A DNA stretch of 55,497 nt from JBMZCV01 sp049613665 (GTDB lineage: Bacteria; Bacteroidota; Bacteroidia; Chitinophagales; UBA2359), in the NCBI GenBank assembly GCA_049613665.1, contig JBMZCV010000008.1, positions 1 through 55,497 on the forward strand, written 5' to 3'. Below are positions 26,125 to 34,543 of the stretch, piece after piece. A model generated the notes under the pieces. That model saw nothing but the letters and a program-made list of their open reading frames with translations, did no database searches and was not told the origin of the DNA. Positions within the stretch are counted from its first letter, which is position 1. Each line of letters opens with the position of its first letter. Made by a program: the position numbers and the translations under genes.

Positions 26125-27249
26125 TTATTTCTCTAAACGCAAAGCCGCCATCATTTTATCATAGATAGCCGTATTTTCGTAAATGCCAGAAAAGTTTTCA
26201 GCACCTACACCATGAGCAAAAACAGGAATCATCGTTGCTGTGTGGTAGCCTGTCGTGAAGCCTGCCACAATAGTATCATTCATAACCGATTCGGGATTGA
26301 TAGCATAGCCGCCTGTTTCGTGGTCTGCTGTGATAACCAATAAGGTTTCGCCATCTTTTTCCACAAAATCCAATACTTTCGCTACCGTTTCATCAAAATC
26401 TAGCATTTCCGTAATGATATATTCCGAGTCGTTGGCATGACCGCCCCAATCTATTTGCGAGCCTTCTATCATCAAGAAAAAACCATCTTCGCTTTTACTC
26501 AATCGCTCAATTGCCAATTCGGAAGCAGGCATCAAATAATCTCTGCCGTCCATTTTCTTTTTTGGGTCGTCGGCAGCCGTAAAAACCATAATTTTATCGG
26601 CATCTGCTGTCACGTCTTTCACATCATCGGCTACGGTATATTTTTTTTCCTTCAATACCTTGATTAAATCTTGTTTGTCGGCACGAGTAGCGGCTTCAAA
26701 ATACATTTTTCCTCCACCAATCATCACTTCTACATCTGCCGTAATCATTTCGGCCGCTATTTCGTCATACATTTTTCGGCTCGGTTGATGTGCTGCATAT
26801 GAAGCTGGCGTAGCGTGTACGATAGTGCTTGTAGCTACCAAACCTGTTTCCATACCTCTGTCTTCTGCCGATTCCAAAATCGTTTTTAAGGGTTCTTTAG
26901 CATCATTTACGCCAATAGCACCATTGTAAGTTTTTTGGCCACAAGCAAAAGCCGTAGCTCCTGCCGCCGAATCAGTAATAAGATTATTAGACGAATGTGT
27001 TTTGATAAGTCCAACATGCGTGCATCTTTCCAAAGCCAATTTATTGTTATTCATATACATTCCAGCCGTAATTTGCGAAATGCCCATGCCATCACCCACC
27101 ATAAAAATAATGTTTTTGGGTGTTTTAATACTACTTTCTACATTCGAAACACTAGCTGTTGCAGTAACTTCAGTAGTTTTTTGCGTAGTAAAACAAGAAA
27201 TAAATAGCAAGCTCATAAAAAGGCTCAAAAATGACAAACGATATTTCAT
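26125..27249 (-). CDS. Alkaline phosphatase (PhoA family), lipoprotein
   Basis: A 374-aa alkaline phosphatase, a Zn/Mg-dependent phosphomonoesterase in the periplasm or outer membrane. The lipobox FISC gives C19. Active-site features are the metal ligand Asp in FMVGDGMGISQI (D53), the nucleophile S94 in TDSAAGATA, QIDWGGHANDSE, ADHETGGY, and the final His in PVFAHG. Family members are often 450-550 aa; this is the compact form lacking crown insertions. A -7-like TATCTTTG lies upstream at 27321-27314, with no -33 box. It is the last chromosomal gene before the prophage. Confidence 0.92.
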   Translation of the reverse strand: MKYRLSFLSLFMSLLFISCFTTQKTTEVTATASVSNVESSIKTPKNIIFMVGDGMGISQITAGMYMNNNKLALERCTHVGLIKTHSSNNLITDSAAGATAFACGQKTYNGAIGVNDAKEPLKTILESAEDRGMETGLVATSTIVHATPASYAAHQPSRKMYDEIAAEMITADVEVMIGGGKMYFEAATRADKQDLIKVLKEKKYTVADDVKDVTADADKIMVFTAADDPKKKMDGRDYLMPASELAIERLSKSEDGFFLMIEGSQIDWGGHANDSEYIITEMLDFDETVAKVLDFVEKDGETLLVITADHETGGYAINPESVMNDTIVAGFTTGYHTATMIPVFAHGVGAENFSGIYENTAIYDKMMAALRLEK

Positions 27250-27681
27250 AGTTTTTAGGTTTAAATTCTTAGTTTTTTAGTTTTACTAAAAAGGCTAAAG
27301 ACTAATTTAGGCTCAAAGATAATTTTTTTTAGCAAAAATACTATAACTTATTGAAAATCAATGCTTTATAAAAAGGCAGTTTTTTTATTCTAGCAGTATT
27401 TCTGACACTTACATCTTTATTTACAGCAAAGCTACCAAAAAAGCTAAACTCTTACAAATTTTTCCTACAATAAAAAAATAAGCTGATTTAATTTGACATC
27501 AGTTTCAGATACTTACTTTTGAAACCTACTTCTCCTTCCTCCAAAAACCCACCACAACAAGAAAGTCATCTAAAAGCTACTTTGTACACATATAGTATTT
27601 TTTAATGCGTAAAGGCTTGACTTTCAACAGTAAATAGTCGTTCTTTGCTACATATTAATTAATTAAATGCGATTATAAAAT
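27250..27681. other. Junction region between chromosome and prophage
   Basis: The 432 bp between the phosphatase and the amidoligase hold no gene and no tRNA. On the minus strand TATCTTTG (27321-27314) is a possible -7 box for the phosphatase. If the prophage was integrated, its left att site probably lies here, but without the other end no repeat can be matched. Confidence 0.5.
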
Positions 27682-28599
27682 ATGCAAGCAAATCAAATTG
27701 TAAACTTAGAAATTACAAAAACGGCTAAAATAAAGCGACTATTGGCTCTCGGACTGACGAGAAAGGAAGTCGCCACCCTAATGAATGTCGGATATGGCTT
27801 TGTTCAAAATGTATATGCCAAAGAATATGGCACGAGCAGAACCAACAACCGATTTGGCAACCGCTATTTCGGAGTAGAAATTGAAGCTTTCAATATTCCA
27901 AGAGCAGACTTAACGAGAGCTTTGAAACGAGCTGGCATCAAAGTAAAAACAGATAACCGAAGCAGCGATGCCTACGAGCAAAATTATTGGAAGGTGACCA
28001 CCGACAGCAGTATTGCAGGCAATCAAACTTTCGAACTTGTTAGTCCCAAACTCAAAGGTACGGCTGGCATCAAAGAACTAGAAAAAGTATGCGAGGTGTT
28101 AAAACAAAAGAATGCAAAAATCAACAAATCATGCGGATTGCATATTCATTTAGATGCCACAGATTTTAGCCTTGACGATTGGAAGGCACTCATCAAAAAC
28201 CATATCAACTACGAAAAATTGATTACCTCTTTTATGCCCAAGAGCAGACGCAAAAATACCTACTGCAAAAGCATGATGAAAAGTTATGGTTCTAAAAAAA
28301 GTATTTACCAAGCCATTGATAGATGCAACAGCATTGAAGACATTAGAGATTTTTACAATAGCAAATATTATCGCCTAAATGTGCAGAGCTACTTCAGACA
28401 CAAAAGCGTAGAATTTAGACAGCACAGCGGAACAATTGAGTTTGAGAAAATCAAAAATTGGATTTTATTGTTAAATACTTTAGTCAAAAAAGCTAAAAAA
28501 CACGAGGTAGCACGACAAGGAGGTATTACAAGTTTCAAAAAAAATGTACCTTCCAAAACTTTAAAATTTTACCAAGAACGGCAAGCGAAATTTGCCTAG
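27682..28599 (+). CDS. Phage amidoligase-family protein with N-terminal HTH
   Basis: A 305-aa protein of the amidoligase (COOH-NH2 ligase, glutamine-synthetase-like) family. Residues about 10-40 form a helix-turn-helix-like segment (IKRLLALGLTRKEVATLMNV). The ligase core has YFGVEIEAF (about 68-76), TTDSSI and FELVSPKL, GLHIHLDA (about 153-160, the metal-binding H-x-H), and HKSVEFRQHSGTI (about 238-250). Such enzymes are predicted to couple amines to carboxylates using ATP, making peptide-like modifications. Phage copies are known from computational surveys, but none has a defined function. It precedes a small gene, perhaps its substrate or accessory. Confidence 0.8.
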   Translation: MQANQIVNLEITKTAKIKRLLALGLTRKEVATLMNVGYGFVQNVYAKEYGTSRTNNRFGNRYFGVEIEAFNIPRADLTRALKRAGIKVKTDNRSSDAYEQNYWKVTTDSSIAGNQTFELVSPKLKGTAGIKELEKVCEVLKQKNAKINKSCGLHIHLDATDFSLDDWKALIKNHINYEKLITSFMPKSRRKNTYCKSMMKSYGSKKSIYQAIDRCNSIEDIRDFYNSKYYRLNVQSYFRHKSVEFRQHSGTIEFEKIKNWILLLNTLVKKAKKHEVARQGGITSFKKNVPSKTLKFYQERQAKFA

Positions 28600-28609
28600 C
28601 ACAAAAAAC

Positions 28610-28640
28610 GGTTTAAGGCTAATATATTTAGTCTTAAACC
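28610..28640 (+). other. Stem-loop between amidoligase and small companion gene
   Basis: GGTTTAAGGCTAA (28610-28622) pairs with TTAGTCTTAAACC (28628-28640) with one G-U and a 5-nt loop. There is no T-run, so it is more likely a processing or attenuation element or operator than a terminator. Confidence 0.55.
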
Positions 28641-28672
28641 AAACTTTAAAAATCAAAAAACACCTTATAAAA

Positions 28673-28909
28673 ATGGGTACATTAAAATCATATCGCCTGC
28701 AAGATGGCGACACTATCAGCGGCAGAACGGATAAAGAAGTTATTGAAGATTTACGATATGGCAGCTTCAATAAAGCCAGTTCGTTAGAAGCTTACATTAA
28801 AGAAACCGCTCATGCTTGCAAGCTGCAAAATGGCAGTATAATCAGAATCGACAGCCACAAACACTTTATTTCTGACTTAGTCACAAATAATTTTATAACT
28901 CAAATATAA
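28673..28909 (+). CDS. Small phage protein downstream of amidoligase
   Basis: A 78-aa soluble protein (MGTLKSYRLQDGDTISGRTD...). ATG 28673 is chosen over the frame's earlier opening at 28592, which lies only 7 bp inside the amidoligase end and would add a poorly coding leader across the stem-loop. It has a conserved-looking beta-helix pattern (KEVIEDLRYGSFN, SSLEAYIKETAHACKLQNGS) but no known domain. Its place right after the amidoligase makes it a candidate for a peptide substrate or partner; that is conjecture. Confidence 0.6.
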   Translation: MGTLKSYRLQDGDTISGRTDKEVIEDLRYGSFNKASSLEAYIKETAHACKLQNGSIIRIDSHKHFISDLVTNNFITQI

Positions 28910-29121
28910 TTTTTCTTAGCTGTTTCTTTCTCTTTTGTATTGCCAACACCTTTAAGTCATTAGGCATAAGGCTACACCATACTTTAAGTGGCCTAACATA
29001 TAATTATACTCTATTTTAATATGTATGTGACTGCGTTGTTTATTGCTAAACAAACAATATAGTAGCCATATAATTATTGATTATTCAATATAACAATTCA
29101 TGTTTGCACTTACATCTAATA

Positions 29122-29153
29122 AAACCTTGCACAATAATTGTGTAAGGTTTTTT
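29122..29153 (+). terminator. Intrinsic terminator before phage late operon
   Basis: AAACCTTGCACAA (29122-29134) and TTGTGTAAGGTTT (29138-29150) form a 13-bp stem with one G-U pair and a 3-nt loop, followed by TTT. It separates the amidoligase transcript from the late operon. Confidence 0.8.
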
Positions 29154-29181
29154 GTTTTTACGCTAAAATAGTTTATTTTTG
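29151..29181 (+). promoter_or_regulatory. Consensus Bacteroidota promoter of phage late operon
   Basis: TTTG (29151-29154), a 19-nt spacer and TATTTTTG (29174-29181) match the TTTG-N19-TAnnTTTG consensus fully. Transcription would start about 25 nt before ATG 29214. The -33 box overlaps the T-run of the preceding terminator. Confidence 0.7.
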
Positions 29182-29213
29182 CTCTACCCTATTAAATCAT
29201 ATAACATAAAATC

Positions 29214-30671
29214 ATGGCAACTAATGAACAAAACAAGGATAGCAATGAGTTGTTTGTAAAAGACAAGATTATACAACTCGTGCTAGTCAATAGAAAAAAA
29301 CATTTCAATTTTGACATCAATACTGACTTAAAAGAATTTGATGCAGGTGGCAAGGAACAGTTCAAAAAAAGCATTTTGGAGGGTTTTATCGACCCCTTTC
29401 GAGCCACGATTATTCATGGCACTCCCATCATAGAAGATGGCGTTTTGGTAGATGTGAAAGCTGGCAAATTGCAAATATTAGATGGCAAACATCGCAATAT
29501 TGTGCTAGATGAATTGGAAGAAGAAGGTGTCGAACTGCCACAATATTTCCCAGTCCTTTTAGTAAAATGCGATAATGAACAAGAGGCTGCTGAATTTGTC
29601 TTGAAATATACATCTGCCTATGCCAAAACAGATGTGAGCAAAATCTCACTGTTCATGGAACGCAATGAGTTGGAATATGACAAAATGCGTGAGAGCATGA
29701 AACTCATTGGCGTGAGCGAAGTGAGATTAGACACCAAAATGGATTATCACGACTTGAGTAATATCGAAGCCGATGATGCGGAAGTTATTATTCCAGAAAT
29801 GGAACAGCAGATTTTAGTCAAAAGAGGCGATTTGTTTCAGTTTGGCGAAGCGAAACACCGAGTATTGTGTGGCGACTGTTTGAATGAAGATGACACAAAT
29901 TTGCTTATGACCGTCGATGGCGAAGCCATAAAAGTCAGATTGTCATTTAACGATCCGCCTTATAATTTGCCGACTAACTTTTTTAGCGGAAAAGGCGAAG
30001 TGCAGCACGAGGATTTTGCAGTTGCTGCTGGCGAAATGTCAGACGAGGAGTTTGTGCAGTTTTTAGTTGGTGTGATGCAAAAATGCAAAGCACATTCCGT
30101 TGATGGTTCGATACATTATATATGTATGGATTTTCGTCACGCTTGGCATGTTTGCGAAGCAGGAAAACGAGTGTTTGAAGATTACAGTCCTAAAAACTTG
30201 TGTGTTTGGAATAAAAGCAACTTTGCCAATGGCAGTTTTTACCGAGCCAAACACGAACTCGTTTTTGTGTATAAACATGGTACTGCTCCACACATCAGTC
30301 ATATTGATTTGGCAAGTAGAGTTCGCACCAATGTGTGGGATTATCACACCGCTTCTTCTTTCGGCAACAAAGACAGAGGAATGCTCAAAGAACATCCAAC
30401 GCCCAAACCTGTGCCGATGGTAGCCGATGCGATTATTGATGTGAGCAACGAAGGCGATGCTGTTATTGATTGGTTTACAGGAAGTGGTACTTCACTCATT
30501 GCAGCCGAACAAACGAAACGCAGGTTTTTCGGAACAGAAATAGAACCTAAATATCTACAAACCATCATCAAGCGTTGGGTGCGATATTGCAAAAAGCACG
30601 ATAAGAAAATTGGGTTCAAACATTTGAATGGCGACTTAAAATTGGAGCAGCTATGCCCAAACGACATATAG
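29214..30671 (+). CDS. Phage ParB-like/DNA methyltransferase fusion
   Basis: A 485-aa two-domain protein. The N-terminal half (about 25-150) is ParB/sulfiredoxin-like (FDAGGKEQFKKSILEGFIDP, LQILDGKHRNIVLDELEEEG); the C-terminal half is a beta-class DNA methyltransferase with catalytic DPPY (FNDPPYNLPTNF, about 243-254), SAM-binding VIDWFTGSGTSLIAAEQT (about 419-436) and ETKRRFFGTEIEP-like end. ParB-MTase fusions are common in phages and mobile elements, usually for N4-cytosine or N6-adenine methylation. It probably protects phage DNA from restriction or marks it for packaging. It is the first gene of the terminase operon. Confidence 0.88.
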   Translation: MATNEQNKDSNELFVKDKIIQLVLVNRKKHFNFDINTDLKEFDAGGKEQFKKSILEGFIDPFRATIIHGTPIIEDGVLVDVKAGKLQILDGKHRNIVLDELEEEGVELPQYFPVLLVKCDNEQEAAEFVLKYTSAYAKTDVSKISLFMERNELEYDKMRESMKLIGVSEVRLDTKMDYHDLSNIEADDAEVIIPEMEQQILVKRGDLFQFGEAKHRVLCGDCLNEDDTNLLMTVDGEAIKVRLSFNDPPYNLPTNFFSGKGEVQHEDFAVAAGEMSDEEFVQFLVGVMQKCKAHSVDGSIHYICMDFRHAWHVCEAGKRVFEDYSPKNLCVWNKSNFANGSFYRAKHELVFVYKHGTAPHISHIDLASRVRTNVWDYHTASSFGNKDRGMLKEHPTPKPVPMVADAIIDVSNEGDAVIDWFTGSGTSLIAAEQTKRRFFGTEIEPKYLQTIIKRWVRYCKKHDKKIGFKHLNGDLKLEQLCPNDI

Positions 30672-30712
30672 CATTCAAGTTTGAAGTAACATACAACAAA
30701 ACTAATGAAAAT

Positions 30713-30910
30713 ATGTCGAACATTTTAGTAAAAGGACTTATAGATGCAGAGTTAGTATCTATTAAAAAGCAATATGAACGAGTTATTACAGAGCTTGAAC
30801 CAGACAAGATGGAAATTGCAAAATTGAGAGCTTCTTATCATGTATTGGAAAGATTGCACGCTCAAGCAGAAAAAGCTTTGGAAATTATACAAGCGACAAA
30901 AAAAGAATAA
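30713..30910 (+). CDS. Small phage helical protein
   Basis: A 65-aa Lys/Glu-rich helical protein (SIKKQYERVITELEPDKMEI), likely a coiled coil. The frame also opens at ATG 30653, within the methyltransferase end, but the codons before 30713 look unlike protein, so the shorter form is given. It sits 6 bp before the terminase small subunit gene and may be a terminase accessory. Confidence 0.55.
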   Translation: MSNILVKGLIDAELVSIKKQYERVITELEPDKMEIAKLRASYHVLERLHAQAEKALEIIQATKKE

Positions 30911-30916
30911 AGCGAT

Positions 30917-31438
30917 ATGGCTAAAGTGAGTAATAAAAACAAATATATTCAAGATTTGGCGAGAGCGATACAGCGGGGATATTCCATCTCTAAGGTATTG
31001 GATTACGCCAAATCTCATTTTCAGTTGAGCGAAAAAATGGCTCAAAAATACCTGCTTTTAGCCATAGAAAAGATAGGCAAATTGGATATTGTGCAAGCCA
31101 AAGCAGCAAAGGTATTGTACAAAGACATCTTGTTACGAAATATGATAAAAGTAGAAGAAGCGACAGATATTCGAGCAGACTTCAAAATGAAATCTATCGT
31201 CTTGTCCATTCAAACATTGATGAAACTCGACGGCTTGGATACTCAAAAAGTAGATCTTACTTCTGGCGGCGAAAAAATAGATATGAGTACCAACATTCAA
31301 ATGAATATTAATTTTGCGAAAAACTTAGAAGATAGCTCAAATGACGAAATTGGACAACTCTACGAAGCAGCGGAATTATTTGAAAAAATCAATGTTTCTG
31401 AAAAGCCTCCAAGACCCGCTATTTCGAATAGCGATTAA
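30917..31438 (+). CDS. Terminase small subunit
   Basis: A 173-aa protein, probably the DNA-recognition subunit of the packaging terminase. The N-terminal helices (about 10-55, YIQDLARAIQRGYSISKVLD) have a helix-turn-helix pattern; the middle is helical for oligomerisation (about 60-115), and the C-terminus is acidic (SSNDEIGQLYEAAELFEKIN), which may contact the large subunit. Identification rests on the position upstream of and overlapping the large terminase; similarity alone is weak. Confidence 0.65.
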   Translation: MAKVSNKNKYIQDLARAIQRGYSISKVLDYAKSHFQLSEKMAQKYLLLAIEKIGKLDIVQAKAAKVLYKDILLRNMIKVEEATDIRADFKMKSIVLSIQTLMKLDGLDTQKVDLTSGGEKIDMSTNIQMNINFAKNLEDSSNDEIGQLYEAAELFEKINVSEKPPRPAISNSD

Positions 31439-32906
31439 AAGGGAGGCTTTGAAGCGAAGCTACTACTTGTTCTTCAAATATATGTGGGAAACCGTAGTGA
31501 CTGAGCCACTCATAGAATCTCCTTATCACAAATATTTGTGTGACGAGTTACAGCTTGTTGGCGAAAGATTAATCCAACGAAAACCCAAGTTGTATGACTT
31601 GCTCATCAACATCTCGCCCGGCTTCTCAAAGACTACTTTGGTCACTATTTTATTCAATGCTTGGCTGTGGGTAAACGACCCAAGTTTGCGAGTGCTGTCG
31701 GTATCGCATACGGTTTTGGCGATAGAAAATAGCGAAAAACTCAAAGATTGTATCAAATCAGAGCGTTTTAGAGAGTTGTTTGGCGACATTGTGAAGATAA
31801 AACCCAAATCTGACAATAAAAAGCACTACAAAACCACCGCTATGGGAGAGCGAAAATCCGTCAGCACAGGTGGTAGTATGACTGGAATGCATGCTCATTT
31901 GCAGCTCATGGACGACCTGTGCGATGCCAAAGATGCGAGAACAATAGGCGGTTTTGTACGAGCAAATGATGTGGTAAGCAAAACCATTTCGAGCCGAAAA
32001 GTCAATAGGCAAATTACGGTAGCCATTATGGTCATGCAAAGATTGGGCGTTGGCGACCCTTCCGATTTGTGGATAAAAAAGAATAAAGTCACCAATGGCA
32101 TCAAACATATTTGCCTACCTGCGAGTGATAATTTTCCGATATTTCCGCCAAACATTAAAAACAAACTTTATATAAATGGACTGTTAGACCCACATCGACA
32201 CTCCTATAAAGTGCTGAAAGACGCTCAAACGGAGTTGGGAACTAGGGATTATACGGCTCAATATGGACAGTCGCCCATCAAAAATAAAGGTGGTTTGATT
32301 GAATCACAATGGTTTGGACGCTTCGATTATATGTCGTTGGTGCATCAAATCATAGCGGCTGGCGAACCAGTGGTGCATCATTTTACCATAGACCCTGCCG
32401 ATGAAAAGGAAACAGAAACGTCAAATACCAAAGAGACTAAAAGCGATTATACGGCAATATGCAGTTATATTTTGTGGCGAAAACGAATGTATATATATCA
32501 TATAGAAGCCTTCAAAAAGGAGTTTAGCGACAAGTGCGATTATGTCAAACAATGGGTGAAAGAAAATGGCTATACACAAGGCTCTAAAATCATCATCGAA
32601 CCCACAGCAAGTGGTCGGCCGCTCATCAGCATTCTGAAAAGAGAGACGACTTTTAATGTGATAGAAGGCAAATATCCGATAAAAAGTAAATATACGCGTG
32701 TCAAAATCGCTGCTCGTACAATGGAAGCCAGGCGAGTTTATTTTAGGGACAATGCCCATTGGATTGATAAAGTCAATGTGGAGTTTGAAGAATATCCGAG
32801 TGCCGCTTTTCACGATGACCAATTGGATAGCGTAGTGATGGCGATCAACGATTTGACAAGCGAAGATGAAAAGCCAAAAGTCAAGGCTTCCTCTTCCATA
32901 CACTAG
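31392..32906 (+). CDS. terL: Terminase large subunit
   Basis: A 504-aa packaging ATPase-nuclease. The deviant Walker A is SPGFSKTT (about 75-82), with Walker B LQLMDDL (about 175-181). The C-terminal RNase H-like nuclease has FTIDPADE (first Asp), SDYTAI, and FHDDQLDSVVMAI (last Asp). The start at 31392 (MFLKSLQD) overlaps the small subunit by 47 nt; ATG 31341 is a longer alternative. It pumps DNA into the prohead through the portal (50336-51721), encoded far downstream. Confidence 0.92.
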   Translation: MFLKSLQDPLFRIAIKREALKRSYYLFFKYMWETVVTEPLIESPYHKYLCDELQLVGERLIQRKPKLYDLLINISPGFSKTTLVTILFNAWLWVNDPSLRVLSVSHTVLAIENSEKLKDCIKSERFRELFGDIVKIKPKSDNKKHYKTTAMGERKSVSTGGSMTGMHAHLQLMDDLCDAKDARTIGGFVRANDVVSKTISSRKVNRQITVAIMVMQRLGVGDPSDLWIKKNKVTNGIKHICLPASDNFPIFPPNIKNKLYINGLLDPHRHSYKVLKDAQTELGTRDYTAQYGQSPIKNKGGLIESQWFGRFDYMSLVHQIIAAGEPVVHHFTIDPADEKETETSNTKETKSDYTAICSYILWRKRMYIYHIEAFKKEFSDKCDYVKQWVKENGYTQGSKIIIEPTASGRPLISILKRETTFNVIEGKYPIKSKYTRVKIAARTMEARRVYFRDNAHWIDKVNVEFEEYPSAAFHDDQLDSVVMAINDLTSEDEKPKVKASSSIH

Positions 32907-32917
32907 AGGAAAATAAT

Positions 32918-33757
32918 ATGATTAAAATAACAGTAAATACAAACGATTACATCACATTGCCTAGCGATTTATCCGAGATTTCGTTGCAAGAATTTGTGCA
33001 TTATCATAGCGTTCTCAAACACGAAGGAGTAGTTTTTGAGGATAAAAAACAACAGCTAAAACGTGATATTGAGGAGATAGAAAGCGATTTAGACGAGTGG
33101 GTAGGTTCACACAGAAAAAGAAGGCTCAAAGAGTTGGCGGAAAAGAAAGCTTTGTTGGCAAACTTTAGTCAAGATTTGTCGCCTTTAGAAGCAGAACAAC
33201 TGGCCATATTACAGCTAAAAGTTGTGAGTTATTTTGCAAAACAAGAGCTAGAAATAGTCCATTCGAGTCCCTTACTAAAACAATTGAATAGCATTTACGA
33301 AAGACTATATTTTATGCTCGAATACTACAATGCTCAAATGTTGTTTCAACACAACAGTCAGCAAGTGTTTGAGTTTACACACCAGCAACAAGTTTTTTTT
33401 ATACATCGCACTCAAGTTCACAAACTGAGTAATGGCAATCTTCAAGAAGAGCTTTTTTCAACACTCAATTTCGCAGATTATATCGGACTGCTCACCATAA
33501 ATGAAGTGGCAATCAGTAAGGCACTAGAAAGTGCTGTTGCGAATGTGAGAGATGGCAAGATACAAGATTTATTTTGGGTACTGCCCTATTTGGCTAGACA
33601 AAAAAATGAAGTTTTGCCTACCGATAATCGTCCTAAAAGAAAAGCCATTTTGAAAGAGCGATACGAGTTTTTCCAAGATATACCAGCCGATATTGCCATC
33701 AATGTATCATGGTTTTTTTTTGCTTTCAACAAGCTGTCGGTGAAAGATACCAAGTAG
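32918..33757 (+). CDS. Phage protein, frameshift donor frame (tail-chaperone-like)
   Basis: A 279-aa hypothetical phage protein. The N-terminus (TNDYITLPSDLSEISLQEFV) has the I-x-L-P-x-x-x-x-x-I-x-L-x-x-F pattern often seen at the start of tail assembly proteins; a coiled coil follows (about 45-95, KKQQLKRDIEEIESDLDEWV). The 3' end runs into a nine-T run (33713-33721) where a -1 slip would join the next reading frame (33709-33960). Tail assembly chaperones in siphoviruses are commonly made as such frameshift pairs, but they usually sit just before the tape measure; here they follow the terminase. Confidence 0.65.
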   Translation: MIKITVNTNDYITLPSDLSEISLQEFVHYHSVLKHEGVVFEDKKQQLKRDIEEIESDLDEWVGSHRKRRLKELAEKKALLANFSQDLSPLEAEQLAILQLKVVSYFAKQELEIVHSSPLLKQLNSIYERLYFMLEYYNAQMLFQHNSQQVFEFTHQQQVFFIHRTQVHKLSNGNLQEELFSTLNFADYIGLLTINEVAISKALESAVANVRDGKIQDLFWVLPYLARQKNEVLPTDNRPKRKAILKERYEFFQDIPADIAINVSWFFFAFNKLSVKDTK

Positions 33758-33960
33758 AAAACGAAACCATTAGTTCAGATAAACACATTAGAGCAGCAAA
33801 AGCGAAAGCCATTAATATCGCCAAACGAAGAGGTTACAGAGGCTTTCAAAACGATATTATTGCGACCCAATATTTTGGTTCTCGTAGCGAAACATTACAA
33901 GCTAATATTTATGATGTATTGGAATATGCTCATGATACATCTATAAAAAATCAAATATAA
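33709..33960 (+). CDS. Frameshift-acceptor extension of the preceding phage gene
   Basis: An 83-codon frame in the -1 frame relative to the 279-aa gene, overlapping its last 49 nt. Its ATG (33709) has no clear ribosome binding site, and the frame is open from about 33637. A slip at T-TTT-TTT (33715-33721) would give a fusion of about 345 aa. The extension is basic (HIRAAKAKAINIAKRRGYRG) and helical. If translated alone from its own ATG, it would be a separate small protein. Confidence 0.6.
   Translation: MVFFCFQQAVGERYQVENETISSDKHIRAAKAKAINIAKRRGYRGFQNDIIATQYFGSRSETLQANIYDVLEYAHDTSIKNQI
33715..33721 (+). promoter_or_regulatory. Candidate -1 ribosomal frameshift site
   Basis: T-TTT-TTT in the zero frame (Phe-Phe-Phe codons at 33713-33721) is a canonical X-XXY-YYZ slippery heptamer. 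The downstream -1 frame stays open for 80 codons, while the zero frame ends after 12 codons. I see no obvious strong downstream stem, so efficiency is uncertain. Confidence 0.55.
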
Positions 33961-33971
33961 ACAAAACACTC

Positions 33972-34541
33972 ATGTCGAATAAAAAGACAACAATAGTAAT
34001 TTTAGTCAATGGTAAAGCTTTGACAGAACTCGCCAAAAACATTGAAACCGATGCCCATATTATCGCATTGGCAAAAGCAAAACAAGCCTTTGACACGACT
34101 ATCAAAACAGCCATCGGTGATATTTCTGAAAAAGGCAATTATTTTGGCAAAACCAAGCTCACCACCGAAGGACAATCCTTAGCTTTTGAGCTGTATCACA
34201 GCATCAATAATGAGCAAAATGGCCACGACAATTATATTCAAAAAGTGGAATATATAGCAAACCGAAAGGCTATGGCTAGAAAAAGAGCGGCTAAAAAGCG
34301 AACGAAAAAACAGCCTAAAAAAGATACTGCCAATGCCACACAAACCACCATCACACAACACGATTTTGAGATGTGGCAGACAGTAGAAGGTGTCGAAAAT
34401 TACTTCCAAAATTTACCTAAACCTGTAAAAACAGAAGTATTCAAAAAGTACCAAATTGAAGCAAGCCAAGCCGCAGATGATTGGGCAAAACAGCTACTCG
34501 AAGCTGCCAAAAAAGACTTTGAAAAACAGCAAAACAAATAA
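33972..34541 (+). CDS. Hypothetical phage protein
   Basis: A 189-aa protein with an N-terminal globular part (about 1-90), a lysine-rich central linker (RKRAAKKRTKKQPKKDTA, about 103-120) and an acidic/helical C-terminus (EVFKKYQIEASQAADDWAKQ). The basic linker suggests contact with DNA or another virion protein. No known domain. It is packed 11 bp after the frameshift extension and 2 bp before the next gene, so it belongs to the late operon. Confidence 0.65.
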   Translation: MSNKKTTIVILVNGKALTELAKNIETDAHIIALAKAKQAFDTTIKTAIGDISEKGNYFGKTKLTTEGQSLAFELYHSINNEQNGHDNYIQKVEYIANRKAMARKRAAKKRTKKQPKKDTANATQTTITQHDFEMWQTVEGVENYFQNLPKPVKTEVFKKYQIEASQAADDWAKQLLEAAKKDFEKQQNK

Positions 34542-34543
34542 GT

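Larger units (their letters stand above)
28910..29213. other. Intergenic region before the phage late operon
   Basis: The 304 bp hold no gene. Its right half contains a terminator (29122-29153) and, overlapping its T-run, the promoter of the methyltransferase-terminase operon (29151-29181). The left half is AT-rich with no clear signal. Confidence 0.6.

Noticed and set aside
27250..27681. tRNA or att site at the prophage edge
   Set aside because: No cloverleaf or matching repeat is visible; the other end lies outside the window.
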